A stretch of DNA of 64,000 bases from Massilia sp. NR 4-1 (GTDB taxonomy: Bacteria; Pseudomonadota; Gammaproteobacteria; Burkholderiales; Burkholderiaceae_D): the NCBI RefSeq assembly GCF_001191005.1, contig NZ_CP012201.1:1116001-1180000 (forward strand), written 5' to 3'. The notes beneath the pieces were generated by a model. It saw only the letters and a program-made list of their open reading frames with translations. It was not told where the DNA came from and searched no databases. Each line of letters opens with the position of its first letter. Position 1 is the stretch's first letter. Both the position numbers and the translations under genes were made by a program. Below, in pieces: positions 25,501-32,295 of the stretch.

Positions 25501-28121
25501 GCGTCAGCAAGCAGACCTATGCCGATGGCGGCACCAATCTGTTCAGCTATACCCTGAATGCGGCCAGCAAGGTGGTACAGACCGATGTAACCAATGAGCG
25601 CGGCATCGTCAAGCGCATCGAGTTCAATGCGGTTGGCTATCCGGTGCGCATCACGAACGCCGTGGGCCAGCCGGAGCAGCAGGTGGAAAGCTATGAGCGC
25701 GATCCGCTCAGCAATCTGCTGCTGTCGCGCACCGATGCCTTGGGCCGGAAGAGCGCCTACACCTACGATGACCGCGGCAATATGCTGACCCAGACCCTGT
25801 TCGCCGGCACGCCGCAAGCGGTTACCACCAGCTTCAGCTACAACGGCTTGAGCCAGCTGGTGAACCAGTCCGACACGCCGGGCCAGAGCACCAGCTGGAG
25901 CTATGACAGCCAGGGCAATCTGGTCGAGATAAAGGACGTCAATGGCAATAGCCAGCAGTATGCCTATAACGGCTTCGGCCAGCCGGTCGAAGTGAAGGAT
26001 GGCTATGGCCGCAGCACGCTACTGGCCTACGATGGCTATGACCTGGCCACCGTCACCGACCCGCTCAACCGCAGCACCAGCATGATGACCGACGCTATTG
26101 GCCGCACGCGCGCCGTCGTCGATGCCCTGGGTAATCGCACCGCCTTCGATGTCGACGCCTTGGGCCGCGTCACGCGCACCACGAATGCGCTGGGCGACAG
26201 CACCAGTCTGGGCTTCGACGGCAACAGCAACGGCACATCGGTAACCGATGCCCTGCAGAACCAGTACCAGTTCGGCTTCAGCAAGCTGAATACCCTGGAA
26301 AGAAGCAGCAATCCGCTGGCACAGGGCGAGGCCTTTGTCTACGATGCCGCCCACAACCTGACCCAGTCCACCGACCGCAAAGGCCAGGTGACGCGCTACA
26401 GCTACGACAGCCTGAATCGCGTCAAGAAGGTGACTTATGCCGACGACAGCACGGTGGAATACAGCTACGACGCGGCCGACCGCGTGGTCCGGGTGGCCGA
26501 TTCGCTGAACGGCGTGATTATCCGCAGCTACGACGGCTACAACAACATCACCGAGGAAACCACGCCGCGCGGCACCGTCAGCTATACCTACGATGCCCAA
26601 GGCCGCCGCAAGACCATGGCGCTGCCCGGCCAGCCGGCCGTCAACTACGGTTACGATGCCGGCGGCCGCCTGGTCAGCCTGCAGCAGGCGGCGGCGCCGT
26701 CCAACGGCAACCAGGCGGTGCAACTGGGCTTCGGCTACGACGCGAACAACCGCCGCATCCGTATCGTGCACGCCAACGGTGTGGTGCGCGTCAACCGCTT
26801 CGATGAGGCCGGCCAGTTGGAGAGCATCAGCTACAGCAAGGCCGATGGCAGCCCGGTAGGCGATCTGACCTACAGCTACGATGCGGCGGGCCGCCGCGTC
26901 GGCGCCGGAGGCAGCCTGGCGCAGCCGCTGGCGCCGGCCGAAATCACCTCAAGCACGGTGGATGCCGCCAACCGCTTGACTGCACTGAATGGGCAGAACT
27001 TCGGCTATGACGCGAACGGCAATCTGCTGTCCGACGGCAGCCGAAGCTATGTCTGGAATGCGCGCGATCAGCTGGTGCAGATCAAGGCGGCGGACGGCAC
27101 GCTGCTGGCCAGCTTCGCTTACGATGCCTTCGGCCGCCGCCAGAGCAAGGTGGTGGACGGCGTTGCCAGCGCCTATGTTTACGATGGCCTGAATATTGTG
27201 CAGGAATTGAATGCGGTCAATGCCAGCAATGGCAACGCCGCCAGCGTGCGTGCCAACTACATCGTCGGTTCGATTGATGAAGTGTTCGCGCGCAGCAGCA
27301 GCAGCGGTGTGCTCAGTTATCTGAGCGACGCCCTCGGTTCGGTGATCCGCCTCGCCGATGCGCAGGGTAATAAGGTCGTCGACTACCGCTATGATCCGTA
27401 TGGCGTGACGGTGGCCGATGCCGCCCACGGCAATCCCTTCCAGTACACTGGCCGCGAAAACGATGGCAGCACCGGCCTGTATTACTACCGGGCGCGCTAC
27501 TATGCACCGGCCATGGCGCGTTTCGTGCAGAGCGACCCGATCGGATTGGATGGCGGCATCAACCAGTACGCTTACGTGAATGGCAACCCGCTTTCCCTGA
27601 CCGATCCCTATGGCTTGTGGAGCGCCGCCGATCTGCCCAGCATCCCCCAGCCAGTGGTGGATTTCGCGGCGGGCTTTGGTGATACACTGTCCTTCGGCTT
27701 GACGGACTGGGTGCGCGATCAGATGGGAACCAATGGCGCTGTGGATAAATGCTCGATGTCGTACACCGGGGGCGAAGTGGCGGGCGTGGCCCTGTCCACC
27801 GCCATGGGCGGCGCAGCAGGTCTGCGCGCGGCCGGCACGCGCGGTGCGGGCAAGGAGTTTTCGCACTGGATTCCCAACCGCATGGGCGGCCCGCGCTCGC
27901 TGTGGAACGGCAACTATGTCACCACGGCCAAGCACGCGCTGTCCGACCCTTACCGCTACCGCTTCATGCCGCGCAGCTGGAAGGCGCAGAATCCCATGCC
28001 CAGCCGCGTGAACCAGCAATGGGTGCGCATTCCCAATGTGTACAAGGGCGGCGCGGCTGGCGCGGCGGCCGGCGGTGCGGGGGCTGCCGCCAACAATGCC
28101 GGCGAATGCGGGTGTGACTGA
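22530..28121 (+). CDS. Cassette 2 protein B: Sec-exported Rhs protein with a different C-terminal tip
   Basis: 1863 residues from the ATG at 22530 (GAGGGA upstream; in-frame ATGs at 22491 and 22506 also exist). The domain order is that of copy 1: signal peptide, kelch-like repeats, Ig-like domain, carboxypeptidase-regulatory-like and ZU5-like regions, Gly/Cys linker (PPGGCGGGGGGGC), DUF6531, YD repeats and Rhs core with SDPIGL near residue 1669. The first ~1000 residues are nearly identical to copy 1, the later YD repeats less so. After DPYGLWS (about residue 1696) the remaining ~167 residues are unrelated. They carry KEFSHWIPNRMGGPRS, WNGNYVTT and DPYRYRF and end ECGCD. This polar, His/Arg/Asn-rich segment could be a nuclease-type toxin, but I cannot assign a family. 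Confidence 0.88.
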   Translation: MSERHVMSRRLRWLPALLLPVLLAAPAGAQNPAADAPRPGLQTLAAPAPLARPGQSVTQLPDGRWLLLGGQGVDQEAVAGVELLDAASGKKEKLAGALLQARRSHSATLLPDGSVLVLGGVDSSGNMVAAAEQVDPVQGRSQALPPLPLIARSGHSATVLADGRLLIAGGADARGRPVYEAEIYDPLTRQVERFNPKLESARLHHLAALLPSAEVLLWSGSDGEKRSLDNGELYDPGSQRFSSVSAAGLDDLAAQLAAPAPLALAGSRPEAEANAAPVDQPFVLRFNQAMDVRSLNGASVTLLGPHGTVPLKVVPVEQGLLAFAKPAVDLLPDSRYTLFVDGARSRSGVPLGFTSLGFSTARLAAPSGGNAAAGSADAVPISLPPAAGSGQDASRAGSGAGGSGSAAAAVDAAPQPAAARQYGALEKQAMAAAESVMQSEVWQPDATALKGDWRAKRGESPMQKLPPLQAPPGETALAGQVLTMHGRGLRNVRLQIGDQTVLSDDTGRFLLRGIPAGVQVLSIDGFAADKEATRYGYYQVRVDVHAGKTTALGYTIWSSRLDPAGNVAIASPNDKEVVLTSPRIPGLELRIPAGSVIRDRSGKIVTELNMTAIPVDRPPFPLPNVDVPVYFTVQPGGASITSTNTRSQQGARLIYPNFSGAAPGSRVDFWNYDARGKGWYVYGQGTVSQDGKQAIPDADVRIYEFTGAMISVPSNGPPEGPPPGGCGGGGGGGCNTDGNQPPQPSGCAGDPVDCATGLFLNAATDLTVADVIPLHVARSYRPRDPASRAFGIGTNLSYDFFLVGDTSPWTYQELILPDGGRLRYKRISAGTGYTDAVYQHTTSTTRYYGSTLRYKGGSCYWELKLKDGEAICFPESMNSTVARAAAATSLSDRYGNTLTFTRTSNNLTRVASPGGRYIDFTYDSKNRITQASDNAGRTVGYEYDTAGHLVKVTDPLGQSEAFTYDAAHNMLTVQDKRGNLMVSNVYDANNRVSKQTYADGGTNLFSYTLNAASKVVQTDVTNERGIVKRIEFNAVGYPVRITNAVGQPEQQVESYERDPLSNLLLSRTDALGRKSAYTYDDRGNMLTQTLFAGTPQAVTTSFSYNGLSQLVNQSDTPGQSTSWSYDSQGNLVEIKDVNGNSQQYAYNGFGQPVEVKDGYGRSTLLAYDGYDLATVTDPLNRSTSMMTDAIGRTRAVVDALGNRTAFDVDALGRVTRTTNALGDSTSLGFDGNSNGTSVTDALQNQYQFGFSKLNTLERSSNPLAQGEAFVYDAAHNLTQSTDRKGQVTRYSYDSLNRVKKVTYADDSTVEYSYDAADRVVRVADSLNGVIIRSYDGYNNITEETTPRGTVSYTYDAQGRRKTMALPGQPAVNYGYDAGGRLVSLQQAAAPSNGNQAVQLGFGYDANNRRIRIVHANGVVRVNRFDEAGQLESISYSKADGSPVGDLTYSYDAAGRRVGAGGSLAQPLAPAEITSSTVDAANRLTALNGQNFGYDANGNLLSDGSRSYVWNARDQLVQIKAADGTLLASFAYDAFGRRQSKVVDGVASAYVYDGLNIVQELNAVNASNGNAASVRANYIVGSIDEVFARSSSSGVLSYLSDALGSVIRLADAQGNKVVDYRYDPYGVTVADAAHGNPFQYTGRENDGSTGLYYYRARYYAPAMARFVQSDPIGLDGGINQYAYVNGNPLSLTDPYGLWSAADLPSIPQPVVDFAAGFGDTLSFGLTDWVRDQMGTNGAVDKCSMSYTGGEVAGVALSTAMGGAAGLRAAGTRGAGKEFSHWIPNRMGGPRSLWNGNYVTTAKHALSDPYRYRFMPRSWKAQNPMPSRVNQQWVRIPNVYKGGAAGAAAGGAGAAANNAGECGCD

Positions 28122-28966
28122 TGGCTGGACTGCTGAGCGGATGGGCGGCAACCCTGTTCGGCAGGACGGCAGTGTTTTACCCCTATGAGCAAACGCTGTT
28201 GCAAGCTGTCGGGGAAGCGCTGAGCGGCGAGGCCGGGCGGCGTTTCACTGCCCAGGTGGCGGCCGTGAACAAGATCCAGCGCCTGAACGAAGGGCGCGAA
28301 GTCAATCTGTACCAGATGCGCGGCGGGAAGCCGGACTTCGATGCCAGCCTGGCTTTCCCCACCGGTGAGGAAGCCAAGCTGGCCAGCGCCGTGCTGGCGG
28401 CACCGCAAGGTGGGCGCATGCGGGCCGAGGTCTGGCTGGTGCGCGGCAGCCTGTTTTCACTGGAATTTTCCAAGGCGCCAGCGAATGTCCTGGGCGCGGG
28501 CTGGAAAGAGGCATCGCCTGCGGTGGAGGAAATCAAGCTCTGGCTCGATCCCTTGCAGGCGCCGCAGCCGGCCTCCCGCGCCGTGTTGAGCGGCTGGCTG
28601 GCGCAATGGCAGACGGCGGGGCGGCTGACGCGCAGTCATGCGCCGCTGCGGCCGGAGGATAGGCTGGAACGCCTGGACTGGCTGGATGCAGCCCTCCCGG
28701 TTGACTATCTGGCCTTGCTGGATCAGACCGAGGGCGCGCAACTCGGGGAGTGGAAGGTGCTGGGCGCCGGCGCCATCCGCACGGTCGAACTGGAGGATGG
28801 CGTCAATTACCATCTTGTGGCCGAGTCGGCAGAGCGGGGGGCGCTCGCGGTGCGCGCCGGCCAGCGCGACGGCGAACTGTATCTATTGGACTACGAAGAC
28901 AATACGGCCGAAGCGGTCGGCGGCTCCTTGCAACAAGCCCTGGAGCGCCTGCTGCCGCCGGCCTGA
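28121..28966 (+). CDS. Cassette 2 protein C: candidate immunity protein with a SUKH-like C-terminal half
   Basis: 281 residues. The ATG shares one base with the Rhs stop codon (TGATG), as at copy 1. The first ~165 residues (MAGLLSGWAATLF..., FDASLAFP, FSLEFSKAP) match nothing I recognise. From about 180 the pattern RLDWLDAALPVDYLALLDQTEGAQ, a W, then GELYLLDYEDNTAEAV and SLQQALERLL resembles the SMI1/KNR4 (SUKH) fold: LPxDY followed by an asparagine/glycine-type loop, a late hydrophobic-Y/L-D strand and a final helix. SUKH proteins are the commonest immunity proteins of nuclease toxins. The position after the variable Rhs tip supports that role. The SUKH assignment is by pattern only. Confidence 0.65.
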   Translation: MAGLLSGWAATLFGRTAVFYPYEQTLLQAVGEALSGEAGRRFTAQVAAVNKIQRLNEGREVNLYQMRGGKPDFDASLAFPTGEEAKLASAVLAAPQGGRMRAEVWLVRGSLFSLEFSKAPANVLGAGWKEASPAVEEIKLWLDPLQAPQPASRAVLSGWLAQWQTAGRLTRSHAPLRPEDRLERLDWLDAALPVDYLALLDQTEGAQLGEWKVLGAGAIRTVELEDGVNYHLVAESAERGALAVRAGQRDGELYLLDYEDNTAEAVGGSLQQALERLLPPA

Positions 28967-28985
28967 GATAAACGGCGGCTTTATA

Positions 28986-29034
28986 GGCTGTTGCTTTATG
29001 CTATCCATGCAACTCCTGTTGCTATTCAACAGCC
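28986..29034. other. Nested inverted repeat downstream of the second cassette
   Basis: Outer arms GGCTGTTG (28986) and CAACAGCC (29027) enclose a second stem GCAAC-TCCT-GTTGC (29009-29022). It lies 19 bases after the stop of the last cassette gene and before the binding-protein gene at 29122. It could end transcription of the cassette, though no clear T-run follows, or be a folded leader element. Confidence 0.45.
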
Positions 29035-29121
29035 AGCGATTAGAGTAGACTGGTTTTCGGCGCATGCTGAAAGCCTGAGGGCGATCCATGCCGGTTTGCC
29101 CCATCCATACTCCGCTTTCCT

Positions 29122-29937
29122 ATGAGTTTAGCCCGTGCTGCCGCCGCCAGAGGCTTTTCCCTGCTGCTTCTGGCGTGCATGGTTGCTGTAATGGGCGCGA
29201 ATGCGACCCCGGTCGTGACCGAGGCGCCCAACCACATCCTGCTGACCGGACAGGAATATCCGCCTATGGCTTCGTCCCGCCTGCCGTTCGGCGGCTGGCT
29301 GACGCGCGTGGTGACGGAGGCTTTCAAGACCGCCGGCGTGGATGCGAAAGTGGAATTCGTGCCAAACAACCGCGCCATCCTGGGCGCCATGAGCGGTCCT
29401 TACGACGGCAGCTTTGGCTGGACCCACACCATGGAACGCGACCGCAAGCTGCTGTATTCGAGCATGCCGATCTACACCATGCGCATGGTGTTCTTCCACC
29501 GCCGCGGCGAGAGCTATCCCTGGAAAACATTGGAGGATGTGCGCGATTTCCGTCTTGGTTTCACGCTGGGGAATTACTATTCCGACGAGCTGGCGGCCCT
29601 GCAGGCGGCCAAGAAGCTGCGGATAGACGAAACCAGCAACGACCTCTCCAACCTGCGCAAGCTGTTGGTTGGACGCATCGATCTATTCCCGATGGGTGAA
29701 GAAGAGGGCAGGTTTATGTTAAAAACTAACTTCAGCCCGGAGGAGCAGGCCCGCATCACTTCCCAGACCACGATATTGCGCGTGGTGCCGCTATACCTGG
29801 TGATCCGGCGCAGCCATCCACATGCCCAGGAATTGGTGGAAAAGTTTGACCGTGGCTACAAGCAGCTCGCTGACAGCGGGCAGTTGGCCAAGCTGATAGA
29901 GGAAAGCAGAAAGGCCGTACTCAACACGCATCCATAG
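29122..29937 (+). CDS. Periplasmic substrate-binding protein (SBP_bac_3-like)
   Basis: 271 residues with a signal peptide (about 1-28, LLLLACMVAVMGANA). TGQEYPPMAS at the start of the mature part, VVTEAFKTAGVDAKVEFVPNNRAI, the YSSMPIYTMRMVFF hinge strand and DLFPMGEEEG fit the two-lobed amino-acid-type binding-protein fold. There is no ABC permease or ATPase gene nearby. The next gene, 35 bases on, encodes a TonB-dependent receptor in the same direction, so the pair may be an uptake or sensing unit across the outer membrane and periplasm. The ligand is unknown. The residues contacting the ligand carboxylate in true amino-acid binders are not obvious here. Confidence 0.75.
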   Translation: MSLARAAAARGFSLLLLACMVAVMGANATPVVTEAPNHILLTGQEYPPMASSRLPFGGWLTRVVTEAFKTAGVDAKVEFVPNNRAILGAMSGPYDGSFGWTHTMERDRKLLYSSMPIYTMRMVFFHRRGESYPWKTLEDVRDFRLGFTLGNYYSDELAALQAAKKLRIDETSNDLSNLRKLLVGRIDLFPMGEEEGRFMLKTNFSPEEQARITSQTTILRVVPLYLVIRRSHPHAQELVEKFDRGYKQLADSGQLAKLIEESRKAVLNTHP

Positions 29938-29972
29938 ACACCGGGCGCAGCGCCGGCCCCAGGGAGAATGCC

Positions 29973-32213
29973 ATGCAGCGTTTTGCCTTCGCCACTCTCG
30001 CCATCCTGCCGCCGCTGGCATTCGCCCAGCAGGCCGGCGACAGCCTCTCCACCGTCGTCATCACCGCCCAGAAACGAAGCGAGGCGCTGCAGCAGGCGCC
30101 CTTGAGCGTGACGGCGCTGACCGATACGCAGCTGGAGCAGATGGGCGTGCAGACCCTGGCCGACGTGGCGCGCCAGGCGCCGGGGCTGAATGTGGTGTCG
30201 TCGGGGCCGGGGCAGAATATCCTCATCATCCGCGGCGTGTCCTCCACGGCGGGCACGGCGGGCACGGTCGGCTACTACCTGGACGATACCCCGATTTCCG
30301 CTTCCAGCAATGCTTCGCTGCTGTCGCTGCGTGGCCTGATCGATCCCTCGCTGTTCGATCTGGCGCGGGTCGAGGTGCTGCGCGGACCGCAAGGCACGCT
30401 GTACGGCTCCAGCTCCATGGGCGGTACGGTGCGTTATGTGACGCGCCAGCCGGATATGCGGCGCACCGGCGTGAAAGCCAGCGTGACCTTGTCGGAAACG
30501 GCGGGCGGCTGGAACCGCGAAGGCAATGCGGTGCTGAATCTGCCGCTGATGGAAAACCGCCTGGCTGGCCGTCTGGCCGTGTTCTACCGGCGCGAGGCGG
30601 GCTATATCGACCGCTATCCCATCGATCCGAACAACTATCTAGGCATCGCGCCCGGCGGGCAAAAGCAGGAAGACGCCAACACTGAAAAGACCACCGGCTT
30701 CCGCGCCATGCTCAAGCTGCGGCTGGACAATCAGCTCGATATTTCAGGTTCGCTGTTCAAGCAGAAGATGCGCCTGGGCGCGCCGTTCCAGATCGATGCG
30801 CCGCCGGGCGGGAAGGGGGCGCTGATCCAGACCCGCCTGATGCCGGAACCGAGCGTGCAGGACTCCACTCTCGGCAATCTTACGCTGCGCAAGGGTTTCG
30901 CCAATGGCGAGCTGGTGGCCACCAGTTCCTACTACCACCGCGAGGTGCAGGTGGCGGAGGATGCGTCGAAAGTCTTCTACTACTTCCTCAGTCCCGATCC
31001 GCAAACCTATGTCTATCCGCTGTTGATGACGGGCCGCTACATCAACCGCGAATGGACGCAGGAAGTACGCTATGCCTCCGACTGGTCCGGGCCGTTCCAG
31101 CTGATCGCGGGAGCCTTCTACCACAAGGTGAACGCGCCGCTGGCATCCTCGATTCCCGTTACGTCCGGCTATAACGAAGCCTTCGGCACCGATATCGGCA
31201 GCTTCTTCGATGGCGCGCGCCAGGCCACCGTGAGCGAGCGCGCCTGGTTCGCCGAAGGTTCCTACCGCTTCCTTCCCGCCTGGACTGCCCGTATTGGCCT
31301 GCGCGCCTTCCGCATCAACCAGACCTTTGCCCAGCAAGGCGACGGCTTCCTCAATGGCGGCCCCAGTTCGGTGGTGAGCGATTCCAGGGACAAGGGCTAC
31401 AATCCCAAGTTCAATCTCTCTTGGCAGATCGACCGCGACCTGCTGCTGTATGCCACGGCGGCCAAAGGCTACCGCCAGGGTGGACCGAATAATCCCGCGC
31501 CCGCCAATGTCTGCGGCAAGGAAGTGGCGGGGCTGGGCCTGAGCGACAACGCCCTGGTGCGCTTCGGCGCCGACACCTTGTGGAATTACGAGCTGGGAGT
31601 GAAATCCGAGTGGCCGCAGCAGCGCCTGACGGTTAATGGCGCACTGTACTACATCGACTGGAACAAGGTGCAGCAGCAGATCGTGCTCGATTGCGGTTTC
31701 AACATCACGGTGAACTTCGGTTCCGCCAAGAGCAAAGGCGGCGAGCTGGAAATCGCCTACCGCCCCACCACCCAATTAACCTTGCGCGCCACCGGTAACT
31801 ACACCTCCGCCACGCTGGACGACGACGTGCCCGGCACCGGCGCCCATCGCGGCGATTCGCTGCTCGACGTGCCGCGCTGGAACGGTTCCATCTCGGCCGA
31901 CTACAGCTGGCCGCTGAGCGCCGGCCTGCAAGCCAGCGCCCGCATCGACACCAGCTACTCCGGCAGCGCCGACACGCTGTATGAACCGGACAGCCCCTTC
32001 CGCCGCCGTGGCGGCTACGCCCTGAGCAATCTGCGCTTCACGCTGGAAAACAAGGGCCAGCACTGGACTGCAGCCTTCTTCGTCAACAACCTGTTCAACC
32101 GCTACGGCCAGACCGGCCTGCCGGTCGCCATCTCCGCCGACCTGCCGGCCACCCGCCGCCTCGCCATCACCCGGCCGCGCACGGTGGGCGTCAGCCTGAG
32201 CTATGTCTACTGA
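29973..32213 (+). CDS. TonB-dependent outer-membrane receptor
   Basis: 746 residues, with AGGGAG before the ATG. A short signal peptide ends AFAQQ. STVVITAQKR is the probable TonB-box region. The plug domain (about 30-150) shows LADVARQAPGLNV, ILIIRGVSS, VEVLRGPQGTLYGSSSMGGTVRYVT. A 22-strand beta-barrel follows, ending in aromatic Tyr (VSLSYVY), as outer-membrane proteins do. The plug style is that of the large iron-complex/carbohydrate receptor group in Sphingomonads and Oxalobacteraceae; the substrate cannot be read. It is probably co-transcribed with the binding protein upstream. Transcription ends at the strong hairpin at 32239-32284. Confidence 0.92.
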   Translation: MQRFAFATLAILPPLAFAQQAGDSLSTVVITAQKRSEALQQAPLSVTALTDTQLEQMGVQTLADVARQAPGLNVVSSGPGQNILIIRGVSSTAGTAGTVGYYLDDTPISASSNASLLSLRGLIDPSLFDLARVEVLRGPQGTLYGSSSMGGTVRYVTRQPDMRRTGVKASVTLSETAGGWNREGNAVLNLPLMENRLAGRLAVFYRREAGYIDRYPIDPNNYLGIAPGGQKQEDANTEKTTGFRAMLKLRLDNQLDISGSLFKQKMRLGAPFQIDAPPGGKGALIQTRLMPEPSVQDSTLGNLTLRKGFANGELVATSSYYHREVQVAEDASKVFYYFLSPDPQTYVYPLLMTGRYINREWTQEVRYASDWSGPFQLIAGAFYHKVNAPLASSIPVTSGYNEAFGTDIGSFFDGARQATVSERAWFAEGSYRFLPAWTARIGLRAFRINQTFAQQGDGFLNGGPSSVVSDSRDKGYNPKFNLSWQIDRDLLLYATAAKGYRQGGPNNPAPANVCGKEVAGLGLSDNALVRFGADTLWNYELGVKSEWPQQRLTVNGALYYIDWNKVQQQIVLDCGFNITVNFGSAKSKGGELEIAYRPTTQLTLRATGNYTSATLDDDVPGTGAHRGDSLLDVPRWNGSISADYSWPLSAGLQASARIDTSYSGSADTLYEPDSPFRRRGGYALSNLRFTLENKGQHWTAAFFVNNLFNRYGQTGLPVAISADLPATRRLAITRPRTVGVSLSYVY

Positions 32214-32238
32214 GGCCTGCTCCTATTTTGAAAGGCGC

Positions 32239-32284
32239 GCAGATAAGACAAGGGCCGGTATCAACCGGCCCTTGTCTTATCTGC
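32239..32284. terminator. Bidirectional terminator: 21-bp perfect inverted repeat
   Basis: Two perfect 21-bp arms surround a 4-base loop (ATCA). The left arm begins GCAGATAAGACAAGGGCC and the right arm mirrors it. It sits between the stop codons of two convergent TonB receptor genes (32213 and 32296), so it most likely stops both transcripts. A perfect stem of this length also blocks read-through antisense RNA. Confidence 0.85.
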
Positions 32285-32295
32285 ATAAACTCCGC

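Noticed and set aside
7605..28121. Type VI secretion Rhs effector locus
   Set aside because: B proteins start with Sec signal peptides and kelch-like domains; no PAAR, VgrG, Hcp, EagR or T6SS gene is in the window.
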